A stretch of DNA of 20,318 nucleotides. It comes from Gallibacter sp963634825. GTDB lineage: Bacteria > Bacillota > Clostridia > Peptostreptococcales > Anaerovoracaceae. Position numbers and translations under genes: made by a program. Under the pieces are notes generated by a model, which did no database searches, had not been told where the DNA came from, and saw nothing but the letters and a program-made list of their open reading frames with translations. The stretch is from contig CAVHCP010000017.1 in the NCBI GenBank assembly GCA_963634825.1, positions 1 to 20,318 of the forward strand, written 5' to 3'. Shown here one piece after another: positions 7,505-15,351 of this stretch; within the stretch, counting starts at the first letter, position 1; each line of letters begins with the position of its first letter.

Positions 7505-8485
7505 ATGAAAGAAATATTTGTCGAAAATATAAAAGGAATAGATTTAGGAAGCACAATTACAGAGAGCTTTTTAGTAAAAAGCGCAGAGATAAAAGCCGAT
7601 AAAAATGGCAATAGCTATCTTGATTTACAATTACAGGATAAAACAGGTGTGGTAGCTGCAAAAAAATGGAGTCTGTCTCCGGCAGAGGCCGAAAACTATA
7701 AAAAAATAAAAGAGTGTGCGGTTTTAAAAATAGAAGCAAAGGTGGGAGAGTTTAACGGCACGCCACAGCTAAATATAAATAAATTGCAAACTCTCAATAA
7801 GGAGAGCGTGCAGGAGGAAGGTCTTTTGGCGGATGATTTTGCAAGAAATGCGCCGGAGGATTCGGATAGTATGTATGAGTTTATTGTAAACCGTGCGGAG
7901 CAGATTGCAGATAGCGATTTGAAGACGCTATGCCTAAAGGTGCTCGAAGAAGAGAAGGAAGCTCTCAGATATTATCCGGCGGCCAGCAAAAATCACCACA
8001 GCTATCGAGGAGGACTTTTGTATCATACAAAGCGTATGCTTATGACAGGCGACAAGATTTGCGAGGTATATACAAATCTTGACAAGGATCTTTTGGCGAC
8101 GGGAGTGATACTCCATGATATGCAAAAAATACATGAGATAAACTCAAATGCGATGGGTGTAGCAAGCGAATATTCCATAGAGGGCAATCTCATAGGCCAT
8201 TTGGTTATGGGAGTAAAGGAGCTTGACAAAAAAATGGAGGAGCTAAAATTCCCACAAGAAAAAAAGCTTTTAGTTGAGCATATGATCCTTTCGCATCACG
8301 GAAAGGAAGAGTATGGGGCGGCTAAAAAGCCGATGTTCCCCGAAGCTCTTATGCTTCATTACCTTGACAAGATAGATGCCGATATGGATGATATGGTTTC
8401 GGCGCTAAAGGATACGGAGCCGGGAACATTTAGCGAAAAAATTTGGACATTAGATAACAGAAAGATGTATAAGAAGCATGAGTAA
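7505..8485 (+). CDS. yhaM: YhaM-family 3'-5' exoribonuclease (OB fold plus HD domain)
   Basis: A 326-aa protein close to the usual ~314 aa of YhaM, a metal-dependent 3'-to-5' exonuclease that trims RNA ends and can act on single-stranded DNA. Residues ~15-95 form an OB-type nucleic-acid binding fold (LDLQLQDKTG). Residues ~160-300 form the HD phosphohydrolase: HHSYRGGLLYHT (164-175), the HD pair H204-D205 in GVILHDMQKIH, then HMILSHHG (259-266) and a C-terminal YLDKIDADMD. All expected metal ligands are there. GAGGTG stands 8 nt before the ATG. It is the first gene of an operon and overlaps recD2 by 8 nt, indicating coupled translation. Its promoter is shared head to head with nadE. Confidence 0.92.
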   Translation: MKEIFVENIKGIDLGSTITESFLVKSAEIKADKNGNSYLDLQLQDKTGVVAAKKWSLSPAEAENYKKIKECAVLKIEAKVGEFNGTPQLNINKLQTLNKESVQEEGLLADDFARNAPEDSDSMYEFIVNRAEQIADSDLKTLCLKVLEEEKEALRYYPAASKNHHSYRGGLLYHTKRMLMTGDKICEVYTNLDKDLLATGVILHDMQKIHEINSNAMGVASEYSIEGNLIGHLVMGVKELDKKMEELKFPQEKKLLVEHMILSHHGKEEYGAAKKPMFPEALMLHYLDKIDADMDDMVSALKDTEPGTFSEKIWTLDNRKMYKKHE

Positions 8486-10838
8486 AAAAATCCAGCTTGA
8501 GGGGTATATTGAATATATAAGATTTAAAAACGAAAAAAACGGTTATATCGTTGCGGGGTTCCGTACAGAGAAAGGTACGGAAACGATAACAGGATATATA
8601 AAGGACGCAGAGGCAAAGAAAAGCTATTATTTAGAGGGAAGATTTGTCGAACATAAAAAATACGGAAGGCAATTTGAAGTTTCGTATGCTGACGAAAAGC
8701 TACCGACAGATGTCAATGCGATAATTTCGGTTTTATCATCTAAAATATACAAGGGAATAGGCATAAAAACGGCTTCGGAAATAGTAGCGCGATTTGGAGA
8801 AAACACATTTGAGATAATAGAAAAAGACCCGCAAAGCCTTGCAGAGATTTCGGGGATAACTAAAAAGAAAGCAAAAAAGATCTCGGAGGTATATAAAAAA
8901 AATAAAAAGCGTACAGAGGCGATAAGGAAGCTATGTGCAATAGATGTTTCTCAGGAGACGGCGTTACTGCTATATGAGGAATACGGCGAAAAGGCATTAT
9001 CGAAGCTAAAAGAAAATCCGTATATGCTCGTAGGGGAGCCCTTTGAAAAAAGCTTTAGCCAGGCAGAGAAGATCAGAAAGGCTATTGGGATTTCGGATGA
9101 TGACGAAAACAGGCTCAAGGCAGGTATAGAAGCAACCTTGCGCGAAGAAACTTATAGGGACGGCAATACATTCCTTCCAAAAGAAGAACTTATTTTGGAG
9201 GCTGCAAAAAGGCTTGATGTCACACATGAAAAGATAGAGGATGCGATCAGGGACCTTGCTTTTGAAACTGAGTCGAGCAGAAACACCGGCATAAAGGTAG
9301 ACGTATTGGAAGACAGAGAAGTGGTATATCCAAGGGAGCTTTATGAAGCAGAGCAGACGGTAACAAAGCAGCTATTTAAGCTTTCGCATGCAAAACTTAA
9401 GCCACTTGATTTTGACATTGACAGCCTGATAAATGAGGCAGAAGCAAATCTGCAGGAAGCCTTCGGAACCGGGTCCGGGATTGAGGCTGGGAATGAAGAG
9501 CCTGATGACGAAAACAAAAATAAAATAAGATTTTCGGACGAACAAAGGAAGGTAATAAAAAGCTGTCTAAACTCGCCGGTAGTTGCCATTACGGGAGGAC
9601 CGGGCACAGGTAAAACTACAATCATAAGGGCGCTTATCAACATATTGGAAGCCGGAGGTAAAGACCAAAAAATAGAGCTTGCGGCACCAACCGGACATGC
9701 GGCAAAGAGAGTAGAAGAAGCAACGGGGCACAGTGCCAAGACGATACATCGTTTGCTTGGATGCAGTATAAACGAAGAAACTTTAAAAAGATATTTCGAA
9801 AAAAACAGTAGCAACAAACTCGATGCGGATGCCGTCATAGTGGACGAGGCTTCAATGATAGATATAGAGCTTGCGGCGTCAATGCTTAGAGCGATAAAAA
9901 CGGGGACAAGGCTTATCATAGTCGGAGATGCGGATCAGCTACCTTCGGTCGGACCCGGGAATGTATTGCGCGACATAATCGAAAGCGAATATATATATGC
10001 CGAAAAGCTCGAGCAGATTTTTAGGCAGGGCAAGGAAAGCTTGATAGTTGTAAATGCACACAAAATAAACAGAGGAGAAATGCCCGAGCTTAGAAATGGA
10101 GACCCTGATGCGGATTTTTATTTCATACAAAGAGATGTAAATCAGATAGAAAGAGAAGTGCTCAGCTTATATAAGAGAATGGGCGATCATTATGATATAC
10201 CCGAGGAACAACGAGCCAACGATATACAGGTGCTTGTGCCTAACAAGGATTCGGCGAAGGTGAGTAGCAAGAGTCTAAACAAGAGCTTGCAACAACTTTT
10301 AAATCCGCTACAAGCGACATATGAAAATATGAACTTTTTGTGCAGAGAGGCACGAGTTGGGGATCGTATTTTTCGGGAAGGCGATAAGGTTAGGCAGACA
10401 AAAAACAATTATAGTATAGAATGGCTCAATACATGTGATTTTACTCACGGGACAGAGCTTTATAATGGCGATATAGGCGAAGTTCTCAGAGTGGCGGACA
10501 TAGAAGGGGAAGTAGTTATCGAATTTGACGGATATAAGGAAGTAGTATATCCATTCTCGTGGCTTGATGAGGTGGAGCATGCATATGCGATGACAGTTCA
10601 TAAGAGTCAGGGAAGCGAATTTCCGATAGTTATAATGGTTTTGCCGCATCAAAACTCGCCGCTCGCAAAGAGAAATTTGCTTTATACGGGGATTACAAGA
10701 GCAAAAAAAGCAGTCGTGCTTATCGGAACAGAGGAGCAACTTGCGAAGATGGTAAAAGACGACAGCAACAGGGAAAGAAATTCGGGGTTAGCTATTCGCA
10801 TTAAAAGAATTTTTGAACAAGATAAACAAAATAACTAA
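8478..10838 (+). CDS. recD2: RecD2-type 5'-3' DNA helicase
   Basis: A 786-aa superfamily 1B helicase found in bacteria without RecBCD, acting in DNA repair and replication-fork maintenance. The N-terminal ~330 residues have the RecD2-specific OB-like start and helix-hairpin-helix segments (YKGIGIKTASEIVARFG, LAEISGITKKKAKKI). The motor has Walker A GGPGTGKTT (373-381), Walker B DEAS (456-459), VGDADQLPSVGPG, the EQIFRQG motif and the late VHKSQGSEF and YTGITRAKK motifs. Everything needed for ATP-driven unwinding is in place. Its ATG overlaps the end of yhaM, and its last codons overlap the start of comFC, so the three genes form one transcription unit. No frameshift or odd composition. Confidence 0.95.
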   Translation: MSKKIQLEGYIEYIRFKNEKNGYIVAGFRTEKGTETITGYIKDAEAKKSYYLEGRFVEHKKYGRQFEVSYADEKLPTDVNAIISVLSSKIYKGIGIKTASEIVARFGENTFEIIEKDPQSLAEISGITKKKAKKISEVYKKNKKRTEAIRKLCAIDVSQETALLLYEEYGEKALSKLKENPYMLVGEPFEKSFSQAEKIRKAIGISDDDENRLKAGIEATLREETYRDGNTFLPKEELILEAAKRLDVTHEKIEDAIRDLAFETESSRNTGIKVDVLEDREVVYPRELYEAEQTVTKQLFKLSHAKLKPLDFDIDSLINEAEANLQEAFGTGSGIEAGNEEPDDENKNKIRFSDEQRKVIKSCLNSPVVAITGGPGTGKTTIIRALINILEAGGKDQKIELAAPTGHAAKRVEEATGHSAKTIHRLLGCSINEETLKRYFEKNSSNKLDADAVIVDEASMIDIELAASMLRAIKTGTRLIIVGDADQLPSVGPGNVLRDIIESEYIYAEKLEQIFRQGKESLIVVNAHKINRGEMPELRNGDPDADFYFIQRDVNQIEREVLSLYKRMGDHYDIPEEQRANDIQVLVPNKDSAKVSSKSLNKSLQQLLNPLQATYENMNFLCREARVGDRIFREGDKVRQTKNNYSIEWLNTCDFTHGTELYNGDIGEVLRVADIEGEVVIEFDGYKEVVYPFSWLDEVEHAYAMTVHKSQGSEFPIVIMVLPHQNSPLAKRNLLYTGITRAKKAVVLIGTEEQLAKMVKDDSNRERNSGLAIRIKRIFEQDKQNN

Positions 10839-11556
10839 TAAGCTTTTGGAAATAATCTACCCGACATACATATACTGCTTTGCATGTGGCAGTATCATAG
10901 ACAACTCAAGGGAATACGGACTGTGCGATAATTGCATAGAAAAATTTTCGTGGGCGACAGGCAGGACCTGCAAAAAATGCGGCAAGGTGCTTGGCGAAAA
11001 GGATAGAGGGAATTTGTGTCACGACTGTATGCGTCGCGAACATGAATTTGACAAAGCATTCACATGCACAAGGTACGGCCTTTACGAAAGAAGGCTGATT
11101 TCAAAATTTAAAAATGAGCAAAAAAGCTATTTCGCAGAGGCGCTTGGGCGCATACTCTATGACAGAATAGTAATTGAAAATCTAAATGTAAGTGGTATAA
11201 TTCCTATACCTATGCATAAAGAAAAGCTCAAAAAAAGAGGATATAATCAAGCGCTTTTGATGGCAACGGAGCTTTCTAAAAGGATGGGCGTTGAGGTTTA
11301 TCCTGATGTGGTAAAAAGAGTTGCAAAGACTTTGCCAAATAAAAAATTAGATGCTTTTGGCCGTATGGCAAATATGAAAAACGCATTTGCGATAGAGCAA
11401 GGGCGAGTGCAAAAGATAAAGGGCAAAGATATTTTGCTGATAGATGACATATATACGACGGGTGCGACTGTCGATGTATGCAGCAGACTGCTAAAAGAAA
11501 ATGGCGCAGGCAAGGTTTATGTGCTGACATTTTCGGCAGGTACAAGTAAGGCATAA
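10813..11556 (+). CDS. comFC: ComFC-like phosphoribosyltransferase-fold competence protein
   Basis: A 247-aa ComFC/GntX protein, linked in other Firmicutes to DNA uptake during transformation. The N-terminus has a treble-clef-like zinc region with four CxxC pairs (C22/25, C38/41, C53/56, C69/72). The C-terminal part is a PRTase fold with PIPMHKEKLKKRGYNQ and the PRPP loop DILLIDDIYTTGAT (206-219). The start is a TTG at 10813, overlapping recD2 by 26 nt, with only a weak ribosome site; a later TTG or ATA-near start is possible because the family often opens with LLxxxYP, seen at residues 11-17. comFA is not next to it, so uptake itself cannot be inferred from the window. The stop is followed at once by the structured RNA. 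Confidence 0.88.
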   Translation: MNKINKITNKLLEIIYPTYIYCFACGSIIDNSREYGLCDNCIEKFSWATGRTCKKCGKVLGEKDRGNLCHDCMRREHEFDKAFTCTRYGLYERRLISKFKNEQKSYFAEALGRILYDRIVIENLNVSGIIPIPMHKEKLKKRGYNQALLMATELSKRMGVEVYPDVVKRVAKTLPNKKLDAFGRMANMKNAFAIEQGRVQKIKGKDILLIDDIYTTGATVDVCSRLLKENGAGKVYVLTFSAGTSKA

Positions 11557-11557
11557 T

Positions 11558-11724
11558 AGTCGTTTAGGTCTGTGGTTGCAAGGCCAAGCCAGCTACGGGC
11601 AAAAGGCTCCACGTAAGCCGTGTGCAAGGGCAGCGGTGATCATGGCGTAGCTTAGAAGTAAGTCCTCCGAAAAATTCGGGTCAAGGCAGGTGTGGGGGCA
11701 AAGACCAGGTCAGCTAAACGACTG
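11558..11724 (+). ncRNA. Highly structured RNA, possible raiA-motif RNA
   Basis: AGTCGTTTAG (11558-11567) pairs perfectly with CTAAACGACT (11715-11724), closing a ~167-nt element. Inside are GGTCT/AGACC (11567-11571 with 11703-11707, sharing one base with the closing helix), AGCTACG/CGTAGCT (11591-11597 with 11646-11652), CACG/CGTG (11610-11613 with 11619-11622) and CCGAA/TTCGG (11667-11671 with 11675-11679). GC content is well above its AT-rich surroundings, and no reading frame fits. It begins one base after the comFC stop. Size, complexity and the comFC position fit the raiA RNA motif of Clostridia, from memory only. It lacks the features I expect for 6S, RNase P, tmRNA, SRP RNA or a cobalamin riboswitch. 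Strand is taken from the flanking genes. Confidence 0.65.
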
Positions 11725-11789
11725 TTATATATATGAGCGTAGCAGCTTGTGAAATGATAGTTTGATAAATGGAAGAAAGATAGTATTTA

Positions 11790-11798
11790 TGGTATAAT
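11790..11798 (+). promoter_or_regulatory. Extended -10 promoter at the cdaA start
   Basis: TGGTATAAT is a full extended -10. Its end lies 6 nt before the ATG of cdaA, so transcription would start at or next to the A of the ATG. No Shine-Dalgarno sequence precedes that ATG at normal spacing; GGAAGAAAG is about 25 nt away. A leaderless mRNA is inferred. Confidence 0.5.
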
Positions 11799-11804
11799 AT
11801 TCGT

Positions 11805-12650
11805 ATGAAAGAGTTTTTTAATAATATTGTTTCGGGGATAGGTATCAATGATGTGTTAGACATCTTGGTCGTAGCATTCATTGTATACAAAATCATAGGA
11901 TTTATAAGGGAAAACAGAGCAGGTCAATTAGCTAAAGGATTACTCGTTGTTGTGGTGGCAGCAGGATTATCGGATCTGCTAAATTTATATACGCTAAATT
12001 GGCTTTTGAGAGGTGCACTTACAGTCGGAGTCATAGCACTCATAGTAATATTCCAGCCGGAGCTGAGAAGAGCGCTTGAGTCTCTCGGGCGCAAAAAGAT
12101 ATTTAAGACGCCACTTTCGGAAGTCAATAACGAGAATGCCATGCTCATAGTAAGGGAGTTTGTAGATGCGATGAAGACGATGTCGGAATCAAAGACAGGA
12201 GCTCTTATAATCATCGAAAGGCAGACAGCTCTTACCGATATATGCGAAACAGGCACAAGGATAGATGCGCGCATAACAGCAGAGCTTATCGGCAATATAT
12301 TTTATGAAGGAGCGCCGCTTCACGACGGTGCTGTGATAGTGAGAGGAGACAGACTGCATAGCGCAGGCTGCGTGCTTCCGCTTACACAAAATCAGGAGCT
12401 TCCAAAGGAGCTTGGTACAAGACATAGAGCAGGAATAGGTATTACAGAAATATCGGATGCGATTTCTTTGATAGTTTCTGAGGAAACAGGTACAATCTCG
12501 GTTGCAAGAGACGGCAAGATCGAAAGAGGCTTTGACAAAAAGGGCCTCGAAAAAATCTTGATAGATTGCTATTACCAGACTGATGAGGATACTATCATCA
12601 AAAAAGCAAAAACTGCGATAGGTAAGATAGGGGGATCAAAGGATGCTTAA
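11805..12650 (+). CDS. cdaA: Diadenylate cyclase CdaA (c-di-AMP synthase)
   Basis: A 281-aa membrane enzyme making c-di-AMP from two ATP, the second messenger for potassium and osmolyte balance in Firmicutes. Residues ~18-82 have three hydrophobic segments (e.g. VLDILVVAFIVYKIIGFI), then a coiled linker, then the DAC domain with LHDGAVIV (DGA at 174-176) and GTRHRAGIG (204-209), the catalytic and ATP-binding motifs. Length and start agree with B. subtilis CdaA. It overlaps cdaR by 8 nt and heads the cdaA-cdaR-glmM(-glmS) unit, in which CdaR and GlmM bind and control CdaA in known species. An extended -10 promoter sits right before the start, without a visible ribosome site. Confidence 0.95.
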   Translation: MKEFFNNIVSGIGINDVLDILVVAFIVYKIIGFIRENRAGQLAKGLLVVVVAAGLSDLLNLYTLNWLLRGALTVGVIALIVIFQPELRRALESLGRKKIFKTPLSEVNNENAMLIVREFVDAMKTMSESKTGALIIIERQTALTDICETGTRIDARITAELIGNIFYEGAPLHDGAVIVRGDRLHSAGCVLPLTQNQELPKELGTRHRAGIGITEISDAISLIVSEETGTISVARDGKIERGFDKKGLEKILIDCYYQTDEDTIIKKAKTAIGKIGGSKDA

Positions 12651-13824
12651 GAACAAAAGAGTAAACATATTGATCGCTCTTATTATTGCAGTATGTCTCT
12701 GGGCATATGTGACAGGTGCAGTTGATCCAAATACGACAAAGAAATTTACGGATGTTTCGATACAGCTTATAAACGAGGACAGCCTTGCACAGGACGGACT
12801 TGCGGTTGATTCGACGGATATAAAATCAATAGATGTTTCGCTCAAGGGCAACCGAGCAGACATCAGCAAGCTTTCTAAAGATGATATAAAGGTTACGGCG
12901 GACCTGTACGGCAGGCACAAAGGAAGCAACTATGTGACGCTTGATGTCCAGTTGCCAAACGGTATCGAGGTTGACAGCAAGTCGGAGGATAGGATATTGA
13001 TATCCATAGACGAGCTAAAGACAAAGGAAGTGAGCGTTGAGGTCAAACTGACAGGCGATGTTGCAGACGATACGACGCTCGGCGATGCTTCGGTATCCCC
13101 AAGCAAAATGGTTGTTTACGGCACAAAGGACAATATAGACAAGGTTGACCATGTGCAGGCTTCTATAAATGCAAAGGTATTGCAGACAAAAGAAACTACG
13201 CATGATGCAACTGTCGAGGCGGTTGACAGCAAGGAGACGGTGGTTGATTATGTGACAACTGCAGAAGACAGTGTGTCGGTAACAGCAAGATTATTAAAGA
13301 TAAAAAAGGTACCTCTAAAGGCGGAAGTAGTCGGCAGTGTGGCGGACGGATACGAAATCGAAAAGGTTGAGGTGCCGGAAACCGTGGAGATAGTCGGTGA
13401 CGAAGAGGCGTTAGCAAAAATAACTTCGGTAACGGCAGAGGACATAGATATAAGCGGTGTAAGCCAAAATGAAAGCATAAAGATAAATGTCAAGTTGCCT
13501 GACGGCGTGGAAGTAAAGGACGGGGCAGTCTATGCGACAGTTAAGCTGAGTGGGACTGCTACAAAAAGCTTTACAATAGACGGTGGCGACATAAAAAAAG
13601 CAGGGCTTTCTGACGGGCTTGAGGCGACAATTACGCAGGATGTTACTGTGACAGCCAGCGGCAAAAAACAAACGATAAGTAACTTGACAGAGTCGGATAT
13701 CGCTTTGACTGTAGATCTTTCGGATTTGTCTGAAGGCAGGCATACGGTGAGCGTCAAAGCGACTTCAAAGGATGGCGTGACATTTAAAATGTCGCCGGCA
13801 CGTGTGACGGTAACGATAGAATAA
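12643..13824 (+). CDS. cdaR: YbbR-domain regulator of CdaA
   Basis: A 393-aa extracytoplasmic protein with one N-terminal membrane anchor (residues ~7-27, NILIALIIAVCLWAYVTG), followed by about four YbbR repeats (roughly 36-118, 119-205, 206-292 and 293-393). In related bacteria it binds CdaA and changes c-di-AMP output. AGGGGGA is 7 nt before the ATG and lies inside cdaA, so the two genes are translationally coupled. The C-terminus ends at the last repeat, without a cell-wall anchor. The repeat limits are read by eye and are approximate. Confidence 0.9.
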   Translation: MLKNKRVNILIALIIAVCLWAYVTGAVDPNTTKKFTDVSIQLINEDSLAQDGLAVDSTDIKSIDVSLKGNRADISKLSKDDIKVTADLYGRHKGSNYVTLDVQLPNGIEVDSKSEDRILISIDELKTKEVSVEVKLTGDVADDTTLGDASVSPSKMVVYGTKDNIDKVDHVQASINAKVLQTKETTHDATVEAVDSKETVVDYVTTAEDSVSVTARLLKIKKVPLKAEVVGSVADGYEIEKVEVPETVEIVGDEEALAKITSVTAEDIDISGVSQNESIKINVKLPDGVEVKDGAVYATVKLSGTATKSFTIDGGDIKKAGLSDGLEATITQDVTVTASGKKQTISNLTESDIALTVDLSDLSEGRHTVSVKATSKDGVTFKMSPARVTVTIE

Positions 13825-13860
13825 TATGTAAAATACATATAAAATATATATAAAAAATAT

Positions 13861-13890
13861 ACATATATAAACATATATAAACATATATAA
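13861..13890 (+). repeat. Three exact copies of a 10-bp AT repeat before glmM
   Basis: ACATATATAA occurs three times head to tail, ending 15 nt before the glmM ATG, in an 81-nt gap made almost wholly of A and T. TATAWA-like -10 sequences are present in it. Copy number could vary by slippage. Confidence 0.85.
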
Positions 13891-13905
13891 AATTAAGAGG
13901 AAGAT

Positions 13906-15258
13906 ATGGGAAGATTATTTGGAACAGACGGCGTTAGAGGAGTTGCAAACTCAGAGCTAACGCCTGAGTTGGCTTTTAGCCTTGGAAAAGCAGGAGCATA
14001 CATACTCGGCAAGGATGCCGAGAAAAAACCGACATTCCTTATAGGCATGGATACCAGGATTTCGGGAGATATGCTCGAAAATGCACTTTGTGCGGGCATA
14101 CTTGCCGTAGGTGGCAACGTCATAAAGGCGGGCATTTTGCCGACACCTGCGATCGCACATCTTGTAGGACATTATGAGGCTGATGCGGGAGTTGTAATAT
14201 CGGCATCGCACAATCCGTACGAGTATAACGGTATCAAATTTTTTAACAGCAAGGGATTTAAGCTTGATGATGCTATAGAGGAGCAGATTGAAGATATTAT
14301 CCTGAGGCAGATCGATGTAAACAGCCACATAACACATGACAAGATAGGCATGGTAAGAGAAGCTGACGACAATGCGCTCGAGGTATATGTCGATTTCCTC
14401 GCAGGTACGGCGGACTTCAAGCTAAAGGGCAGGAAGATAGTTTTGGATTGCGCAAACGGTGCGGCATATAAGGCGGCAGGCCTTGTATATAAAAAGCTTG
14501 GCGCAAATGTCGTAATGATAGGAGACAGTCCAAATGGCACAAATATAAATGACGGTTGCGGCTCGACTCATCCGGAGCTTTTGCAGGAAGCTGTCATACG
14601 GGAAGGCGCATTTTTGGGTCTTGCTTTTGACGGCGATGCTGACAGATTGATTGCGGTAGACGAAAAGGGCCGTATTATTGACGGCGACAAGCTTATCTGT
14701 ATCTGTGCAAAAATGCTAAAGGAAGAGGGCAGGCTTGTAAATGACATCGTGACAGGTACGGTAATGAGCAATATTGGATTCCATAAATACCTAAATGAGA
14801 TTGGTTGCCGGACGAGGTCCACAGGAGTAGGCGACAGATATGTACTTGAGGACATGCTAAAAACAGGAAGCATTTTGGGTGGCGAGCAGTCGGGACATAT
14901 AATATTTTTGGATAAGACAACGACAGGCGACGGCATACTTTCGTCGATACAGGTAGTAAGAGCCGTACTAAAATCAAAAATGAACGCATCTGAGCTTTCG
15001 GATCAGATCAAAATCTATCCGCAGGTTTTGGAAAATGCAAAAGTATCAAACGAAAACAAAAATTTGTATAAGCAGGATGAAGAGGTCATAAGGGCATTTG
15101 AAGAGGCAGAAAAAAAGCTCGGAGATACCGGCAGACTGCTTGTCAGACCGTCCGGCACAGAACCGCTCGTGCGTGTGATGGTAGAGGGCGATGACATCGA
15201 AATGATAACAGCTATGGCAAAGGAATTGGCAGAGCTGCTTACAAAAAAATTTGCATAA
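13906..15258 (+). CDS. glmM: Phosphoglucosamine mutase
   Basis: A 450-aa enzyme turning glucosamine-6-phosphate into glucosamine-1-phosphate on the path to UDP-GlcNAc and peptidoglycan. The family landmarks are all there: GRLFGTDGVRG at the N-terminus, active-site phosphoserine S101 in ISASHNP, the Mg-binding DGDADR loop (242-247), the sugar-binding GEQSGH (326-331) and the phosphate-binding RPSGTEP (414-420). AAGAGGA is just before the ATG. In other Firmicutes GlmM also binds and inhibits CdaA, encoded two genes upstream. The 81-nt AT-only gap with tandem repeats suggests glmM could have extra promoter input beyond the cdaA transcript. Confidence 0.96.
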   Translation: MGRLFGTDGVRGVANSELTPELAFSLGKAGAYILGKDAEKKPTFLIGMDTRISGDMLENALCAGILAVGGNVIKAGILPTPAIAHLVGHYEADAGVVISASHNPYEYNGIKFFNSKGFKLDDAIEEQIEDIILRQIDVNSHITHDKIGMVREADDNALEVYVDFLAGTADFKLKGRKIVLDCANGAAYKAAGLVYKKLGANVVMIGDSPNGTNINDGCGSTHPELLQEAVIREGAFLGLAFDGDADRLIAVDEKGRIIDGDKLICICAKMLKEEGRLVNDIVTGTVMSNIGFHKYLNEIGCRTRSTGVGDRYVLEDMLKTGSILGGEQSGHIIFLDKTTTGDGILSSIQVVRAVLKSKMNASELSDQIKIYPQVLENAKVSNENKNLYKQDEEVIRAFEEAEKKLGDTGRLLVRPSGTEPLVRVMVEGDDIEMITAMAKELAELLTKKFA

Positions 15259-15302
15259 ATTTTAAAAATTTTAGAAACTTCAGAAATTTTAGGAATTTTA
15301 GA
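15258..15302 (+). repeat. Five-unit 9-bp tandem repeat in the glmS leader
   Basis: AATTTTAGA-like units follow each other with a period of 9: AATTTTAAA, AATTTTAGA, AACTTCAGA, AATTTTAGG, AATTTTAGA. They occupy the first half of the 93-nt glmM-glmS gap. No glmS ribozyme core can be recognised and the gap is too short for one. Confidence 0.8.
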
Positions 15303-15351
15303 AAGAATAGCAACTGAGGTTACAACAAAAAATGATTAGGAGGGAAAACCT

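Noticed and set aside
9341..9919. A 192-codon minus-strand frame inside recD2
   Set aside because: It lies opposite the helicase Walker A and B region, is rich in Ser/Ala/Leu as shadow frames usually are, and has no recognisable motif.
11557..11804. Cobalamin riboswitch, SRP RNA, tmRNA, RNase P or 6S RNA
   Set aside because: I did not find a B12 box, the SRP GGAAGCA loop, a tRNA-like end, the RNase P conserved core, or one long 6S hairpin with a central bubble.
15259..15351. glmS ribozyme
   Set aside because: The gap is only 93 nt, AT-rich and repetitive, with none of the ribozyme core I would expect.
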